From positions 186,001 to 250,000 of the forward strand of contig NZ_MRUH01000165.1 of assembly GCF_001922985.1 (NCBI RefSeq): a stretch of DNA of 64,000 bases, given 5' to 3'. Positions 55,814 through 64,000 of this stretch are shown here, piece after piece. Position 1 is the first letter of the stretch. The number at the start of each line of letters is the position of its first letter. Both the position numbers and the translations under genes were made by a program. The notes beneath the pieces are model-generated. The model did no database searches. It was not told the origin of the DNA and saw only the letters and a program-made list of their open reading frames with translations. The DNA comes from Teredinibacter waterburyi (GTDB taxonomy: Bacteria > Pseudomonadota > Gammaproteobacteria > Pseudomonadales > Cellvibrionaceae).

Positions 55814-56440
55814 CTACTGATTCTCAGGGTGACGACCGGTGTAACGGGAGCAAAGATAATCGCGAATGCCTTCTGCATCTTTTACATGATCGCCACTTCG
55901 CGGCCACTTTTTCCCTATATGGATGGTTTTCGTAGGGTAATCCCAAGCGACCAAATAAACAGGGACATCCGCGCGTTCGGCTAAACGCAGAAACCCCGTT
56001 TTCCAACGTTCAACTTTACCGCGAGTTCCCTCTGGGGTAATGACCACCCACACTTTATCGTGCTCGCTATACCACTGCGCGATTTGATCGACGGTATCGT
56101 CTGCCGCCTTACGATTTAACGGGATTCCGCCGAGGGCCATAAATAACTTACCAAACGGCCAGACAAAAGCCTCTTTCTTCATCAAGTAAGAGATGCGAAT
56201 TCCGGTTGCCATAACAAATAACATTGCCAGAATAAAATCCCAATTCGACGTATGTGGTGCGGCAGCGAGTACCAGCTTTTTCTCATCGGGTATCTCGCCA
56301 ACCATTCGCCAGCCAGTCACCCGCACCAACCATATCCCCATACGGCGCAACCAATAGCCACCAAACACTGGTACGTTTTCACTTGAAACGGGAAACAACG
56401 GCAAACCCTTTGCGTCTTTTGGCTGCGATCTAAGATCCAT
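55814..56440 (-). CDS. Lysophospholipid acyltransferase (PlsC-like)
   Basis: A 208-residue membrane-associated acyltransferase. The catalytic HxxxxD is HTSNWD in the segment AAPHTSNWDFILAM; ALGGIPLNRKA and TPEGTRGKVERWKTGF are the second and third PlsC-type motifs. It belongs to the group of glycerol acyltransferases distinct from the main PlsC. It ends the prfC transcription unit: its start is two bases after the prfC stop. Confidence 0.9.
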   Translation of the reverse strand: MDLRSQPKDAKGLPLFPVSSENVPVFGGYWLRRMGIWLVRVTGWRMVGEIPDEKKLVLAAAPHTSNWDFILAMLFVMATGIRISYLMKKEAFVWPFGKLFMALGGIPLNRKAADDTVDQIAQWYSEHDKVWVVITPEGTRGKVERWKTGFLRLAERADVPVYLVAWDYPTKTIHIGKKWPRSGDHVKDAEGIRDYLCSRYTGRHPENQ

Positions 56441-56442
56441 AA

Positions 56443-58026
56443 TTAATGTTCGCGTGTTGATCGAAATTCGATATCAGGATAACGCTCTTGAGAAAGTGAC
56501 AAATTTACTCGTGTAGGCGCCAAATAGGTTAAGTGTCCGCCGCCATCAATGGAGAGATTGTCGGAGCACTTACGTTTGAATTCTTCCAATTTTTTATTAT
56601 CAGTTGCATCTACCCAGCGTGCCGTAGATACATTTACAGGCTCATAGATAGCCTCTACTTTATATTCATCCTTCAAGCGGTAAGCGACCACCTCAAACTG
56701 TAGAACACCTACAGCACCAACAACAATATCGTTGTTGTTGAGCGGGAAAAACACCTGTGTAGAGCCCTCTTCAGAAAGCTGTTGCAAGCCCTTTTGTAGC
56801 TGTTTGGTTTTTAACGGGTCTTTTAAACGAATACGCCGAAATAATTCAGGTGCAAAGTGGGGAATACCGGTATATTTGAGCGCTTCACCTTCGGTAAACG
56901 TATCGCCAATTTGAATCGTGCCGTGGTTGTGTAGACCAATAATATCGCCAGACATTGCCTCTTCTACCTGACTGCGATCGCCAGCTAGAAAAGTAACCGC
57001 GTCAGCGATTTTCACATCTTTACCTAAACGTACATGGCGCATTTTCATACCGCGCAAATACGAACCGGAGCAAACTCGCATAAACGCAATACGGTCGCGG
57101 TGCTTAGGATCCATGTTCGCTTGGATTTTAAAAATGAAACCGGAGAAGGCCTGCTCGCCAGGTTCGACATGACGCACATCAGTGTCTCGGCCGAGCGGCG
57201 ATGGCGCCCACTCGACAAAACCGTCTAACATTTCACGTACGCCAAAATTTCCCAGCGCCGTTCCGAAAAAGACGGGCGTTAATTCGCCAGCTAAATACGC
57301 GTCTAGATCAAATAGGTTAGTGGCACCGCGTACAAGCTCAATCTCCTCACGGATATCTTCAGCGTAAGCACCAAGCAATGCAGTAGCTTCGGCGCTATCA
57401 AGCCCTTGGATTTTTATATCGTCGGGGATACGACTACCCTGCCCCTGCTTGTACACATGAATGGTATCTGTGTAGAGGTTGTAAACCCCTTTAAATTCTT
57501 TCCCCATCCCCAGCGGCCAATTAATTGGTGCAGCGGAAATATTTAGAACGGCTTCAATTTCGTCCAACACCTCAATAGGGTCACGCATATCGCGATCCAT
57601 TTTATTGATGAAGGTTAAGATTGGCGTATCGCGTAAACGACACACTTCCATCAATTTGATGGTGCGATCTTCCACACCTTTCGCACCATCGATCACCATA
57701 AGAACGGAATCGACAGCCGTTAAGGTACGGTAGGTATCTTCGGAGAAATCTTCGTGGCCCGGAGTGTCTAGTAGGTTCACCGTGCGATCTTTGTAAGGGA
57801 ACTGCATGACCGATGAGGTAACCGAAATACCGCGTTCTTGCTCCATCGACATCCAATCGGATTTCGCATGCGGGCCTTTTTTACCTTTTACCGAACCGGC
57901 TAACTGAATTGCGTTTCCAAACAATAGCAGTTTTTCCGTAACCGTCGTTTTACCCGCATCAGGGTGAGAAATAATCGCAAATGTACGCCTACGACGAACT
58001 GCTTCAGCTTTTGGACCAGATAACAT
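56443..58026 (-). CDS. prfC: Peptide chain release factor 3
   Basis: A 527-residue GTPase that recycles RF1 and RF2 from the ribosome. GTP motifs: [15 protein letters not shown] (G1), [14 protein letters not shown] (G3), FINKMDRD (G4). Also [12 protein letters not shown] and, in domain II/III, VQVF-type strands. Length is the family standard (527-529). The acyltransferase gene follows with two bases between. Confidence 0.97.
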   Translation of the reverse strand: MLSGPKAEAVRRRRTFAIISHPDAGKTTVTEKLLLFGNAIQLAGSVKGKKGPHAKSDWMSMEQERGISVTSSVMQFPYKDRTVNLLDTPGHEDFSEDTYRTLTAVDSVLMVIDGAKGVEDRTIKLMEVCRLRDTPILTFINKMDRDMRDPIEVLDEIEAVLNISAAPINWPLGMGKEFKGVYNLYTDTIHVYKQGQGSRIPDDIKIQGLDSAEATALLGAYAEDIREEIELVRGATNLFDLDAYLAGELTPVFFGTALGNFGVREMLDGFVEWAPSPLGRDTDVRHVEPGEQAFSGFIFKIQANMDPKHRDRIAFMRVCSGSYLRGMKMRHVRLGKDVKIADAVTFLAGDRSQVEEAMSGDIIGLHNHGTIQIGDTFTEGEALKYTGIPHFAPELFRRIRLKDPLKTKQLQKGLQQLSEEGSTQVFFPLNNNDIVVGAVGVLQFEVVAYRLKDEYKVEAIYEPVNVSTARWVDATDNKKLEEFKRKCSDNLSIDGGGHLTYLAPTRVNLSLSQERYPDIEFRSTREH

Positions 58027-58532
58027 AAAATCAAAACCTATTAGATAGAATTAAATCGTATAAAGATTCAACCAACAAATAAAACAACTTATACATTATA
58101 ACCCTTCGCACACAAACGGTGCTGCGACGGAAATATTATCGAATAAACACAACCAAATGGTGCATCGCCACCATAGCACTTGGTATCACGGACCAAATAC
58201 TTGATACTCGTCTAATTACGTTATAAAAGATGTGGTATACAAACGTGACGGCATTATAGCGCTTTCGAGCCAAAATTTAGATTCTGTTTATTTAGGTATA
58301 TAAACAGGGACTTCCCTTTTTTATCGGTATAGAAATTGACTGGAAATCGAACAGCAGAAACTATAAATTAGCGACACCTAATTTTATACGACTTATTTTA
58401 GTGTTTCTGGCTATTCCCCGCGCATATTTCCACTTTAGATACCTTTTATTGGGATCTTACCTACACTTATCCCATTAAGCCGTTAGCCACACGAACGCTA
58501 TTTGCATTTAAAACCTTCAGAGGAAATCGTAA
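58027..58532. other. Divergent region before the TonB-dependent receptor
   Basis: About 500 bases between prfC and the receptor gene. It contains AGAGGAAAT before the receptor ATG. GGTATCA at about 58170-58180 and TGATACT at about 58201 resemble halves of LacI-type operators but are not symmetric enough to call. Confidence 0.4.
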
Positions 58533-61500
58533 ATGATAGAAAGATGTAAGATCAAAACTAGGAAAAAGGCCTTAGCTCTCGCCATTAGTTCCGCACTGCT
58601 CAGCTCAATCACCTTGGCTCAAGAAACGCTCGAAGATGAAACCTTAGATTCTGAAGACGGATTCTTCGTCGAAGAAGTTGTCGTCTGGGGTGTACGAGCA
58701 GCACAAGCACGCGCTATTGATATTAAGCGGGATAACGCCAACATTGTCGACTCAATCGTTGCTGAAGATATCGGTAAAATGCCGGATACAACGATCACTG
58801 ACTCCTTGCAACGTATCACCGGTGTTCAAATTAGTCGTGAAGCAAACGAAGGTACCTCGCTAAACGTACGTGGTATGCCTCAAGTATTAACGACCTTGAA
58901 TGGTGAACAATTCCTAAGCCCGTGGACCATTACAAGTGTTGGAGCCAACTACTCCGACGTACCCGCCGGAATGATCGCCGGTGCCGACGTCTATAAGTCG
59001 CAATCTGCATCGGCAATTTCTGGAGGAATCTCCGGCTTGGTCGACCTAAAAACCTATGCTCCGTCTGATCTCGAAAGCGGTTTAACGGTGAAGGGAAAGG
59101 TCGAATTATCGCAAGGAAGTCGGTCAAAAAATGTAACCGATACACAAGGCAACCAGTCAACCAGCGACCCAGATCACAACGCCAGTCTTTTCTTTGGCTA
59201 CAACATGGACGACAAGTTTAGCGTTATTGTCAGTGGCTTTGACTCCTCTAGTTACGCCGCCAACTATGCCATGTACGACGATCAGCGTCTGGCCTTCTTG
59301 CAGGGCCGAAACGGTAGCCCGCACGACCCATTGGATCTAAACAACAATGGCGACACCGCAAACGACTGGATCTTAGTACCCAGTGAGTTTGGTGCCCGTA
59401 GTAGCTTTATGGAACGCGACCGCACCGGTGCCACATTCAGTTTTGAGGCCGATATCGGCGAAAACTTTTCTACTCGCGCAGATATTTTCTACACCAAAAT
59501 GGAACAGTACGATCGCGGTGTAAAAGCAGGATTCAGTGGTGCAAACCGTGCCGAGGCCTATGAGGTGAACGGCGTTTTGCCGATGAACCGCGCCGGTGCC
59601 GACACCGATCCAAACCAATATCGTGAAGAAGAGCAATACGACGTTCTTACCAGCGGTACATTGCTCGGCGAAGGCGGTCAATTTACCTATACCGATATCG
59701 ACGGCAACTCGCAAACACGCAATATTGCTACCCTGCTAGTCGCCAATGTTGCTTCGCCCTCTTTCCAGTCGGTATCAACCAATGACATTAACCGCACAGC
59801 GGCGCTGAACACGAATTTCGAATTAAACTACACCAACCTCGACAACTTCGATGCGAGCCTGCGCTTCATTCATGCTGAAGCGGAAAAATCCTTCCGTAAA
59901 GTATCGTTTGAACAGGGCACCCCCGGTTGGTTGTGGCGCGATGAAGATGGCGTTAGCGGTAAAGATGAAATCATCCCCTTTGAAGTATCGGTCGATTATC
60001 GCGGAGAGTTCCCCGCTTTTTCTTTTGCCGACGACCTTACCGACACATCCCTACTGAGCTTGTATCGAGGCTACGGTGAAGGTGCCGAAACTTCGGCGGG
60101 GCTAGATGCCTTGCGTACCGACATGACCTACAACTTTGACGAAGGCGGTCTGTTTCAGTCGATTGATTTCGGCTTGCGCTACGGAGTACGCGACGCAGAA
60201 AACATGAAGTTTTACTACGTGACCAACACCAGCCGCTATTCTACCTACGCCGATGCGCGGGTACCGGAAGAGCAGCAATTTAAACTGCGGGAAGGCAACA
60301 ACGTTTGGCAGAAATATCCCGAGTGGCTGCGCTTTGATTACGCTCTAGAAGAGGCCTCCCTGCGCGATCCAGCCATCGGCAACCTACAAAATAACGGTTT
60401 TGATTCTAGTGACACCGTCGCCTTTAGCGATTTCGGACCGATCAAAGGTTTTGAGAGTGGTGTTTCGGCCGTACATCCGAGCAGCTGGGATAATCCATTG
60501 GCATTTCTCGATCGCTTGTACTCCGATGTACGTACCGTCGCCGATCCAGGTTTTACCTATAGCGTAGAAGAGGCCTCCACTTCGGCTTACTCCCAGGTCA
60601 ACTTTGGTCGTGAATATGATGGCGATCGAATGGGCTATAGCGGTAACTTCGGTTTACGTATTGTTAAAACCGACCGAACCGTTATCAAAAGCGTGATCCC
60701 AGAAGTTCTCGATAGCACCAACTCCGTGGGCTACGAAGACTGGAACAAAATCGCTTTCGTTGCCGATAAAGAAGAAATCACTCACTCCTACACCGACGTG
60801 CTGCCATCCTTTAACGTGAGCTTATTCCCGACCGAAGATTTGGTTGTACGATTTGGTATCTCACAAACCATGGCCCGTAACGATTTAACCAACATTGGCT
60901 CCGGCCTTACCCTTTGGTATCAACGTTGCGCCAAAACCGATGAAAACGGCGAGCCAATCCAGGTGCTGGATTCAAACGGCAATAGCGTTACCGAAACCGT
61001 AAGCTGTGTGGGCGGTGGTGATGACCGAGGTAATCCAGAAATGAAACCTTGGCGTGCAACCGTATATAACACCTCGGTGGAATGGTACTTTGATGACAAC
61101 GCCATTCTCGGTGCCGGCCTGTTCTTAATTAGTGTTGGCGATTCGGTTGAAGAATTCCAAGAGCAACGCTTCTTCCTTGACGGTGACGGTATTGATCGCC
61201 AACACCCTGCCAACGTTTGGACAACAGCTAACGCCGACGCATCCGACTTGTATGGTTTTGAATTGGGCTACAAGCACCCATTCCAATTCCTGCCAGGCTT
61301 ACTCAGTTCAACCGGTATGGAATTTAACTATACCTACAGCAACAGTGAATCGGCTGAAGAAGATTTGGCTGGCGACAAGTTTCCATTAGTCTCCAACTCA
61401 ACCCATCAAACCAACTTAATTCTGTGGTATGACCGTGAACCCTTCAGTGCTCGTTTGGCTTACAACTGGCGTAGTAAGGAATATCGTGGCCGTGTTGGTC

Positions 61501-61724
61501 TTAACACCAACGAAACGCCAGTTAGTCTCGGTAATTGGCTAGAGCCGACCGGATACCTCGACTTTTCGATGAACTACGCCGTTGCCGACTTTATGACAAT
61601 CAACTTTTTCGGAACCAACATTACCGCGCAGAGCCGAAAAACTTACTCACAATATGAGGATCAATTTAACTCGCTTTGGGTACAGGAGCGTCGTTTCTCA
61701 CTCGGCGTAACCTTCACACTTTAA
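58533..61724 (+). CDS. TonB-dependent receptor (TonB-Xanth-Caul type)
   Basis: A 1063-residue outer-membrane receptor. Signal peptide (ALAISSALLSSITLAQ), then a TonB-box-like FFVEEVVVWGVR. The plug has SIVAEDIGKMPDTTITDSLQRITGVQI, the family motif, and LNVRGMPQVLTTLNGEQF. The rest is the 22-strand barrel, ending RRFSLGVTFTL with a C-terminal aromatic/hydrophobic signature. This class imports oligosaccharides. GAGGAAA precedes the ATG. The GH5 lipoprotein gene follows after about 90 bases, so the pair is very likely an operon for one glycan. Confidence 0.95.
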   Translation: MIERCKIKTRKKALALAISSALLSSITLAQETLEDETLDSEDGFFVEEVVVWGVRAAQARAIDIKRDNANIVDSIVAEDIGKMPDTTITDSLQRITGVQISREANEGTSLNVRGMPQVLTTLNGEQFLSPWTITSVGANYSDVPAGMIAGADVYKSQSASAISGGISGLVDLKTYAPSDLESGLTVKGKVELSQGSRSKNVTDTQGNQSTSDPDHNASLFFGYNMDDKFSVIVSGFDSSSYAANYAMYDDQRLAFLQGRNGSPHDPLDLNNNGDTANDWILVPSEFGARSSFMERDRTGATFSFEADIGENFSTRADIFYTKMEQYDRGVKAGFSGANRAEAYEVNGVLPMNRAGADTDPNQYREEEQYDVLTSGTLLGEGGQFTYTDIDGNSQTRNIATLLVANVASPSFQSVSTNDINRTAALNTNFELNYTNLDNFDASLRFIHAEAEKSFRKVSFEQGTPGWLWRDEDGVSGKDEIIPFEVSVDYRGEFPAFSFADDLTDTSLLSLYRGYGEGAETSAGLDALRTDMTYNFDEGGLFQSIDFGLRYGVRDAENMKFYYVTNTSRYSTYADARVPEEQQFKLREGNNVWQKYPEWLRFDYALEEASLRDPAIGNLQNNGFDSSDTVAFSDFGPIKGFESGVSAVHPSSWDNPLAFLDRLYSDVRTVADPGFTYSVEEASTSAYSQVNFGREYDGDRMGYSGNFGLRIVKTDRTVIKSVIPEVLDSTNSVGYEDWNKIAFVADKEEITHSYTDVLPSFNVSLFPTEDLVVRFGISQTMARNDLTNIGSGLTLWYQRCAKTDENGEPIQVLDSNGNSVTETVSCVGGGDDRGNPEMKPWRATVYNTSVEWYFDDNAILGAGLFLISVGDSVEEFQEQRFFLDGDGIDRQHPANVWTTANADASDLYGFELGYKHPFQFLPGLLSSTGMEFNYTYSNSESAEEDLAGDKFPLVSNSTHQTNLILWYDREPFSARLAYNWRSKEYRGRVGLNTNETPVSLGNWLEPTGYLDFSMNYAVADFMTINFFGTNITAQSRKTYSQYEDQFNSLWVQERRFSLGVTFTL

Positions 61725-61814
61725 TGGTGGCAGCGGCTGGAGCTCTATAGACAGAAGCTAAATCCAGCCCCAACCGAACGAACTGAATTGATTAGAATTT
61801 ACTGGAGTTAACCT

Positions 61815-64000
61815 ATGAATTTACGACTTGGCTATTTGGCCCTACTGATGGGCTCATTGCTTATTCAGGGATGTGGTGGCGATCTGCTTGACGACAATGC
61901 AGAAACCCGCCCGCTCAACCCCGAACCTTCGGAAGTAGTAGACGAAACAAAACTACGTCCGCCCGAAAATGCCGCCGTTATTACCACAGAAGATAAACAA
62001 ATCTTGGATGTGTCAGGCAAACCGATATTGCTGCGCGGTATTAACCTTCAATTTGGCGATTCACCGATTGAGCGTTTAACCGCAATCGATCCAATTGCCG
62101 CTACCGGCTCCAACGTTGTTCGACTACAACTGCGTGAAAACACCACGGCAGACGCATTGGAAGCAGCACTTAACAAAATCATCGAAAACGATATGATTGC
62201 GATGGTTATGTTCTGGGAAGAAGAAGGCAAAATTACCTGTACAGCCGAAGACACCTACATTAAAACAGCTGTCCCCGATCTCTGGCTTGATCGTTGGTTG
62301 CCGGTATTGGCTCAGGCAAAATACCAGCCTTACCTCATGATCAATATCGCCAACGAGTGGGGCCCATTAAATATTTGGAATGCCAGCAGTCTCGGTTACC
62401 AAGCGTACATCGACACCTACAAAACCTTTATTCGCAAATTCCGCGATGCAGGGTTTAAGGTGCCGCTCGTTATTGACGCGCCTCACTGTGGCCAAGATTA
62501 CAACGCGTTTTTAGGCGGTCGCGGTCGTGAGCTGCAAGCGGCAGATGTGGAAGACAATATTATCCTTTCTGTTCACGCCTACCATTCGGCGTGGAACTCA
62601 AGCGCGAAAATAAACAAAGCCACCAGCTCACTTGAGCAGGAAAACATGCCGTTTATTTTGGGTGAATTTGGCGGTTCTGGTGCAAATGGCGAATTTTCTA
62701 TCGACCATATGGATTTGATTGCTAAAGGCGCTGGCGACAACGCGATGATTTTCTCCATGCCTTGGAGTACCGTTGAAGACAAAGCCGCGTATAGCTACAA
62801 CCTGCCAACCAGCATCAATATGGTCGGCTCTGAAGTCAGCTTCGATGTTTACATGCCTAAAAGTTACGTAGAAGACGGCAACCTCGGCATTCAAATGTAC
62901 GTTAAAGACGGCAGCTGGGCCTACGGTGCAATCGACTTCGAATCGGCATCTTCAATGACCGCTAATGGCTGGACTCATATTACTTACAACCTAAACTCGG
63001 TTGATGATTTCCTTGGCTACAAAGCCGACGGCTTTGACCCAAGCACAGTTCAAGCGATTGGTTTTGAAATTGTTGCCAACGGTAAAACGTCTGATATTCA
63101 AGGCGATATTAAAATCGACAACCTGCGAGTATTAACCGGTGTTGGCGGCGCAGCCCCTGAGCTCGTCTTCGAAGCCACTTTCGATAGCGACCTTGCCGGC
63201 TTTGAACGCAGCTGGGGTGCAGGCCTTGGTGATGGCGAAACGCCTCTTACTGTGGTCGATGGAGAACTAAACATCTTGCCAGTTTGGGGAGACGCTGCCG
63301 ATGACGGTGGTAATGGTGCAACTCAAGAAATTGAAGTCGCCAACTACACCAGTGTCGACATTGACTTAGCCGCCCCTTTCACTATGTCGTTTGATATTTT
63401 TGTACCCGACGAGTACAGCTCGGAAAGTATGGAGATTAAACTGGTATTGAAAGACGCTAACTGGGTCTTTGGCCAAGTACTTTATGTTGGTAACGACAGC
63501 ATCACGCGCGGTAGTGTGCAAACCATTAGCGCGTCGATTACCGACTTTGCCTCCGAAAGCAGTTACCTAGGCGATGGTTTTGTTGCTTCAGGCAAACCAA
63601 ATTCCTTCGGCATCTCGATTGCGGGTGTTACTACTGAAAAAACCGAAGCCATTCGCGTAGATAACTTTAAGGTTTACAAGGTTCCTACCGGTAGTAGCAA
63701 CGACCTTTACACGGCCAGTTTTGACGCTGGTGTGAACGACTTTAGTCGCAGCTGGGGTGCGGGTGCTGGCGATGGCGAAACACCGCTTACCCAAGCCGAC
63801 GGCGAACTGTTAGTTCTGCCTATTTGGGGCGATGCAGCCAATGATGGCGACGGTGGCGGTGGCGCGACAACTCAAATTGAAGTCGCCAACTATTCCGTGG
63901 TGGAAATGGATATTGCGCAACCGTTTACGATTTCTGTCGACATCTTCGTTCCCGCTGAATACGACACCGAATCCATGGATTTAAAACTGTTTGTGAAGGA
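61815..64000 (+). CDS. GH5 (mannanase-like) lipoprotein with repeated CBM-like domains, 3' end cut
   Basis: 728 codons present, with no stop before the window edge. The lipobox LIQGC gives a surface lipoprotein. Residues about 50-325 form a GH5 TIM barrel, closest by eye to GH5_8: ILLRGINLQFG, IAATGSNVVRLQL, NIANEWG (acid/base Glu181), LVIDAPHCGQDYNAF, IILSVHAY and PFILGEFGGSG (nucleophile Glu284). A CBM-like beta domain follows (about 335-440), then two copies of a 180-residue domain, the second cut by the edge. GGAG precedes the ATG. Endo-beta-mannanase activity is likely; the glycan is not proved. Confidence 0.88.
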   Translation, partial: MNLRLGYLALLMGSLLIQGCGGDLLDDNAETRPLNPEPSEVVDETKLRPPENAAVITTEDKQILDVSGKPILLRGINLQFGDSPIERLTAIDPIAATGSNVVRLQLRENTTADALEAALNKIIENDMIAMVMFWEEEGKITCTAEDTYIKTAVPDLWLDRWLPVLAQAKYQPYLMINIANEWGPLNIWNASSLGYQAYIDTYKTFIRKFRDAGFKVPLVIDAPHCGQDYNAFLGGRGRELQAADVEDNIILSVHAYHSAWNSSAKINKATSSLEQENMPFILGEFGGSGANGEFSIDHMDLIAKGAGDNAMIFSMPWSTVEDKAAYSYNLPTSINMVGSEVSFDVYMPKSYVEDGNLGIQMYVKDGSWAYGAIDFESASSMTANGWTHITYNLNSVDDFLGYKADGFDPSTVQAIGFEIVANGKTSDIQGDIKIDNLRVLTGVGGAAPELVFEATFDSDLAGFERSWGAGLGDGETPLTVVDGELNILPVWGDAADDGGNGATQEIEVANYTSVDIDLAAPFTMSFDIFVPDEYSSESMEIKLVLKDANWVFGQVLYVGNDSITRGSVQTISASITDFASESSYLGDGFVASGKPNSFGISIAGVTTEKTEAIRVDNFKVYKVPTGSSNDLYTASFDAGVNDFSRSWGAGAGDGETPLTQADGELLVLPIWGDAANDGDGGGGATTQIEVANYSVVEMDIAQPFTISVDIFVPAEYDTESMDLKLFVK
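63163..64000 (+). repeat. Tandem 540-nt (180-residue) repeat within the GH5 gene
   Basis: The segment beginning FEATFDSDLAGFERSWGAG recurs exactly 540 bases later as YTASFDAGVNDFSRSWGAG. Later landmarks also recur (LGDGETPLT / AGDGETPLT, VWGDAADDG / IWGDAANDG, FDIFVPDEY / VDIFVPAEY). The second copy is truncated by the window end; further copies may follow. Confidence 0.9.

Noticed and set aside
58170-58210. GGTATCA and TGATACT before the TonB-dependent receptor as a LacI-type operator
   Set aside because: The half-sites are about 25 bases apart and their outer bases do not pair; no regulator gene is adjacent.
1-64000. T6SS or contractile-injection structural genes, phage genes, transposases
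   Set aside because: None seen; the T6SS link rests only on the Tae4/Tai4 pair and on gene arrangement.

Overview
The window looks like a chromosome segment of a marine, polysaccharide-degrading gammaproteobacterium, most likely of the Cellvibrionaceae (Saccharophagus/Teredinibacter/Cellvibrio type). The evidence is a lipoprotein with a long polyserine linker, a TonB-Xanth-Caul type TonB-dependent receptor beside a GH5 mannanase-like lipoprotein, an AlgP-like histone-H1-like protein, a propeller/GGDEF/EAL regulator, and gammaproteobacterial housekeeping genes (sthA, prfC, dinB, selO). The genus is an inference. I saw no rRNA gene, complete tRNA gene, CRISPR array or intact insertion sequence.

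Layout. 1-4 kb: the cut 5' end of a lipoprotein gene and small genes (tautomerase, YkgJ-type metal-chelating protein, DUF2130 coiled-coil protein), with a DJ-1/PfpI gene remnant. 4-8 kb: an ECF sigma factor with a large membrane C-terminus, divergent from a CIA30-family gene and an acyltransferase gene. The divergent intergenic region carries two matching promoter-like sites, one for each direction. 8-17.3 kb: ordinary genes (MscS channel, MOSC protein, secreted CxxCH protein, PilZ-like membrane protein, DUF924, alcohol dehydrogenase-like). 17.4-27.2 kb: an accessory, visibly decaying stretch of small lipoproteins, an M15-type peptidase, and a Tae4/Tai4 type VI amidase effector/immunity pair. 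The Tae4 gene has lost its catalytic cysteine region, and a DUF2075 helicase gene there carries a premature stop. 27.3-37.6 kb: an unusual cluster of a 1254-residue polyserine/calcium-repeat/glycine-rich lipoprotein, a possible uracil-DNA-glycosylase-fold protein, a degenerate GDPD protein fused to a lectin-like domain, a LysR regulator, two unknown genes and a 17-bp tandem repeat. 37.6-58 kb: mostly core genes (cyclic-di-GMP regulator, lone ExbD, dinB, histone-like protein, cNMP-binding protein, TonB fused to a chalcone-isomerase-like domain, selO, HDOD protein, sthA, AI-2E permease, acyltransferase, prfC). 58.5-64 kb: a TonB-dependent receptor and a GH5 lipoprotein with tandem 180-residue carbohydrate-binding-like repeats, cut by the right edge.

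How the parts may work together. The receptor and GH5 lipoprotein probably form a glycan (possibly mannan) capture and cleavage locus energised by TonB/ExbD-type machinery; the window holds one TonB and one ExbD, but not in an operon together. The ECF sigma factor probably activates its own gene and the CIA30/acyltransferase operon. The 17-27 kb stretch reads as a graveyard of interbacterial competition modules in which immunity genes outlast their effectors. No type VI structural gene lies in the window.
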